Assembly (NCBI GenBank): GCA_905181675.1
Contig: CAJIYZ010000030.1
Location: 1 to 46,586 of the forward strand
Length of the DNA stretch: 46,586 nt
DNA from: Bacteroidetes bacterium MED-G20
GTDB taxonomy: Bacteria > Bacteroidota > Bacteroidia > Flavobacteriales_D > Parvicellaceae
Reading direction: 5' to 3'
In this document: positions 45,694 through 46,586 of the stretch, in pieces
How the letters are laid out: every line of letters begins with the position of its first letter
Numbering within the stretch: the stretch's first letter is position 1
Made by a program: the position numbers and the translations under genes
Notes under the pieces: model-generated
Database searches by the model: none
Seen by the model: only the letters and a program-made list of their open reading frames with translations
What the model was told of the DNA's origin: nothing

Positions 45694-46586
45694 AGAAATC
45701 CAAAAAAATACTAATTGCTCCACTTGACTGGGGCTTAGGCCATATAACAAGAACAATTCCACTTATAAAGCTACTGAAAGCAAGAGGACACCAAGTTATA
45801 ACATGTGGAAATAACATATCAAAAAGGATTTATAAAAAAGAGTTTTCAAAAATTAATCATATTGAAATAGAGGGATACAATCCTTATTACAGCAAAAAGA
45901 CAAGTCAAAAATGGGCGATAATAAAACAAATTCCAAAATTCCTAAAAACAATAAATCGTGAGAAAGAGATAGCTGAAAAATTATGTGTTGAGCAAAACAT
46001 TGACATAATCATTTCTGACAATAGATTTGGATTTAGAAGTAGTAAAACAACCAATATATTCCTATCACATCAACTTAAAATAAAAGGCCCTTTATTTATA
46101 ATGAAGCTAGTCAACATAATAAATGAACTATTTATCCAAAGATTTGACCACTGCTGGGTGCCTGACTTTGAGAACTCATTGCTTTCAGGAGAATTATCAA
46201 ATTCTAAATTACCCCAAACCAATATAGGACCTTTATCTAGATTTGAAAAAAATGTAACTGAAAGAACGAAGTATAAGTATAAATATTTAGCAATTATTTC
46301 TGGACCAGAACCTCAAAGAGGTCAATTTGAAAAAGAAATTCAAAATTGTTTTCTAAAAATTAATGCGCATTGTGCAATAATAAATGGCATTACAAACACA
46401 AAAGAAACATCTACCAAAAACATCACCATATACCCACATTTACAAACATCTGTTTTTTTAGAAGTTATTTCAACTTCAGAGCTTGTCATATGCAGATCTG
46501 GATACAGCAGTATTATGGACCTTTATTTTCTAGAAAAAAAAGTTTTTTTCATACCAACACCAGGTCAACCAGAGCAAGAATATTTA
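45690..46586 (+). CDS. GT-B fold glycosyltransferase (3' end outside window)
   Basis: The frame is open for 299 codons from 45690 to the window edge. It starts KKSKKILIAPLDWGLGHITR, the N-terminal nucleotide-sugar fold of MurG/UGT-like glycosyltransferases. Later parts show NIFLSHQ, LAIISGPEPQRGQFE and the donor-site segment ICRSGYSSIMDLYFLEKKVFFIP with TPGQPEQEYL. No ATG, GTG or TTG stands near the beginning: an in-frame stop is at 45684-45686, and the only candidates before the conserved start are ATC at 45687 and CTG at 45690. I use CTG, which overlaps the engB stop. The sugar and acceptor are unknown. Confidence 0.8.
   Translation, partial: MKKSKKILIAPLDWGLGHITRTIPLIKLLKARGHQVITCGNNISKRIYKKEFSKINHIEIEGYNPYYSKKTSQKWAIIKQIPKFLKTINREKEIAEKLCVEQNIDIIISDNRFGFRSSKTTNIFLSHQLKIKGPLFIMKLVNIINELFIQRFDHCWVPDFENSLLSGELSNSKLPQTNIGPLSRFEKNVTERTKYKYKYLAIISGPEPQRGQFEKEIQNCFLKINAHCAIINGITNTKETSTKNITIYPHLQTSVFLEVISTSELVICRSGYSSIMDLYFLEKKVFFIPTPGQPEQEYL

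Overview
The window is AT-rich, gene-dense DNA from a member of the Bacteroidota, most likely a streamlined Flavobacteriia-like or Cytophagia-like marine bacterium. That placement is inference. It rests on a type IX secretion (T9SS) C-terminal sorting domain, families typical of the phylum (DUF5606, DUF3822, S46 dipeptidyl-peptidase, fused E1 alpha/beta dehydrogenase, GlsA/GlsB-type acyltransferases), the Bacteroidota -7 promoter element TAnnTTTG in front of many genes, and gene orders common in the phylum (DUF3822-rsmD-coaD; pyrE-SRPBCC-birA-rsfS-ftsH-cdsA-psd; a dcw cluster without murF). Shine-Dalgarno sequences are not evident, and TTG, GTG and possibly CTG starts are frequent.

Layout. 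1-1862: the 3' part of a large secreted repeat protein with a T9SS tail. 1890-3820: DUF5606 and two tandem FKBP-type prolyl isomerases. 3813-6966 (minus): an MscS channel and a fused E1 dehydrogenase. 7198-11780 (plus): an unknown membrane protein, DUF3822, rsmD, coaD and a thioredoxin-fold protein without the CXXC. 11777-18261: a Nudix hydrolase (minus) divergent from pyrE and an SRPBCC protein, then birA (minus), rsfS-ftsH-cdsA-psd and a tiny secreted or anchored protein. 18269-24061: 3-hydroxyacyl-CoA dehydrogenase, NamZ-type muramidase, a LolC/E-type permease, an aminotransferase and a small membrane-anchored protein. 24070-26301 (minus): a DPP7-type peptidase.

26366-43086 (minus) is one long division and cell-wall operon: mraZ-rsmH-ftsL-ftsI-murE-mraY-murD-[orphan MurD C-domain]-ftsW-murG-murC-ftsQ-ftsA-ftsZ-gatB/yqeY-O-methyltransferase. 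Most neighbours overlap or are separated by a few bases. Together they make lipid-linked peptidoglycan precursor (MurC/D/E, MraY, MurG), polymerise and cross-link it at the septum (FtsW/FtsI) and build the Z-ring (FtsZ/FtsA/FtsQ/FtsL). Divergent from mraZ, 43305-46586 (plus) holds a GlsA/GlsB-like acyltransferase pair for amino-acid lipids, engB and a glycosyltransferase that runs off the edge.

The most unusual item is at 34752-35249: a stand-alone MurD C-terminal domain, with neither the ATPase nor the N-terminal domain, translationally coupled between murD and ftsW. Other points of interest are a canonical MraZ operator plus a second, oppositely oriented copy facing the lipid operon, hairpins inside the 3' ends of convergent genes, a probable leaderless pyrE transcript, and a gene with no ATG/GTG/TTG start. 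No gene-free stretch exceeds 300 bases. No tRNA, rRNA, CRISPR or insertion sequence was seen.
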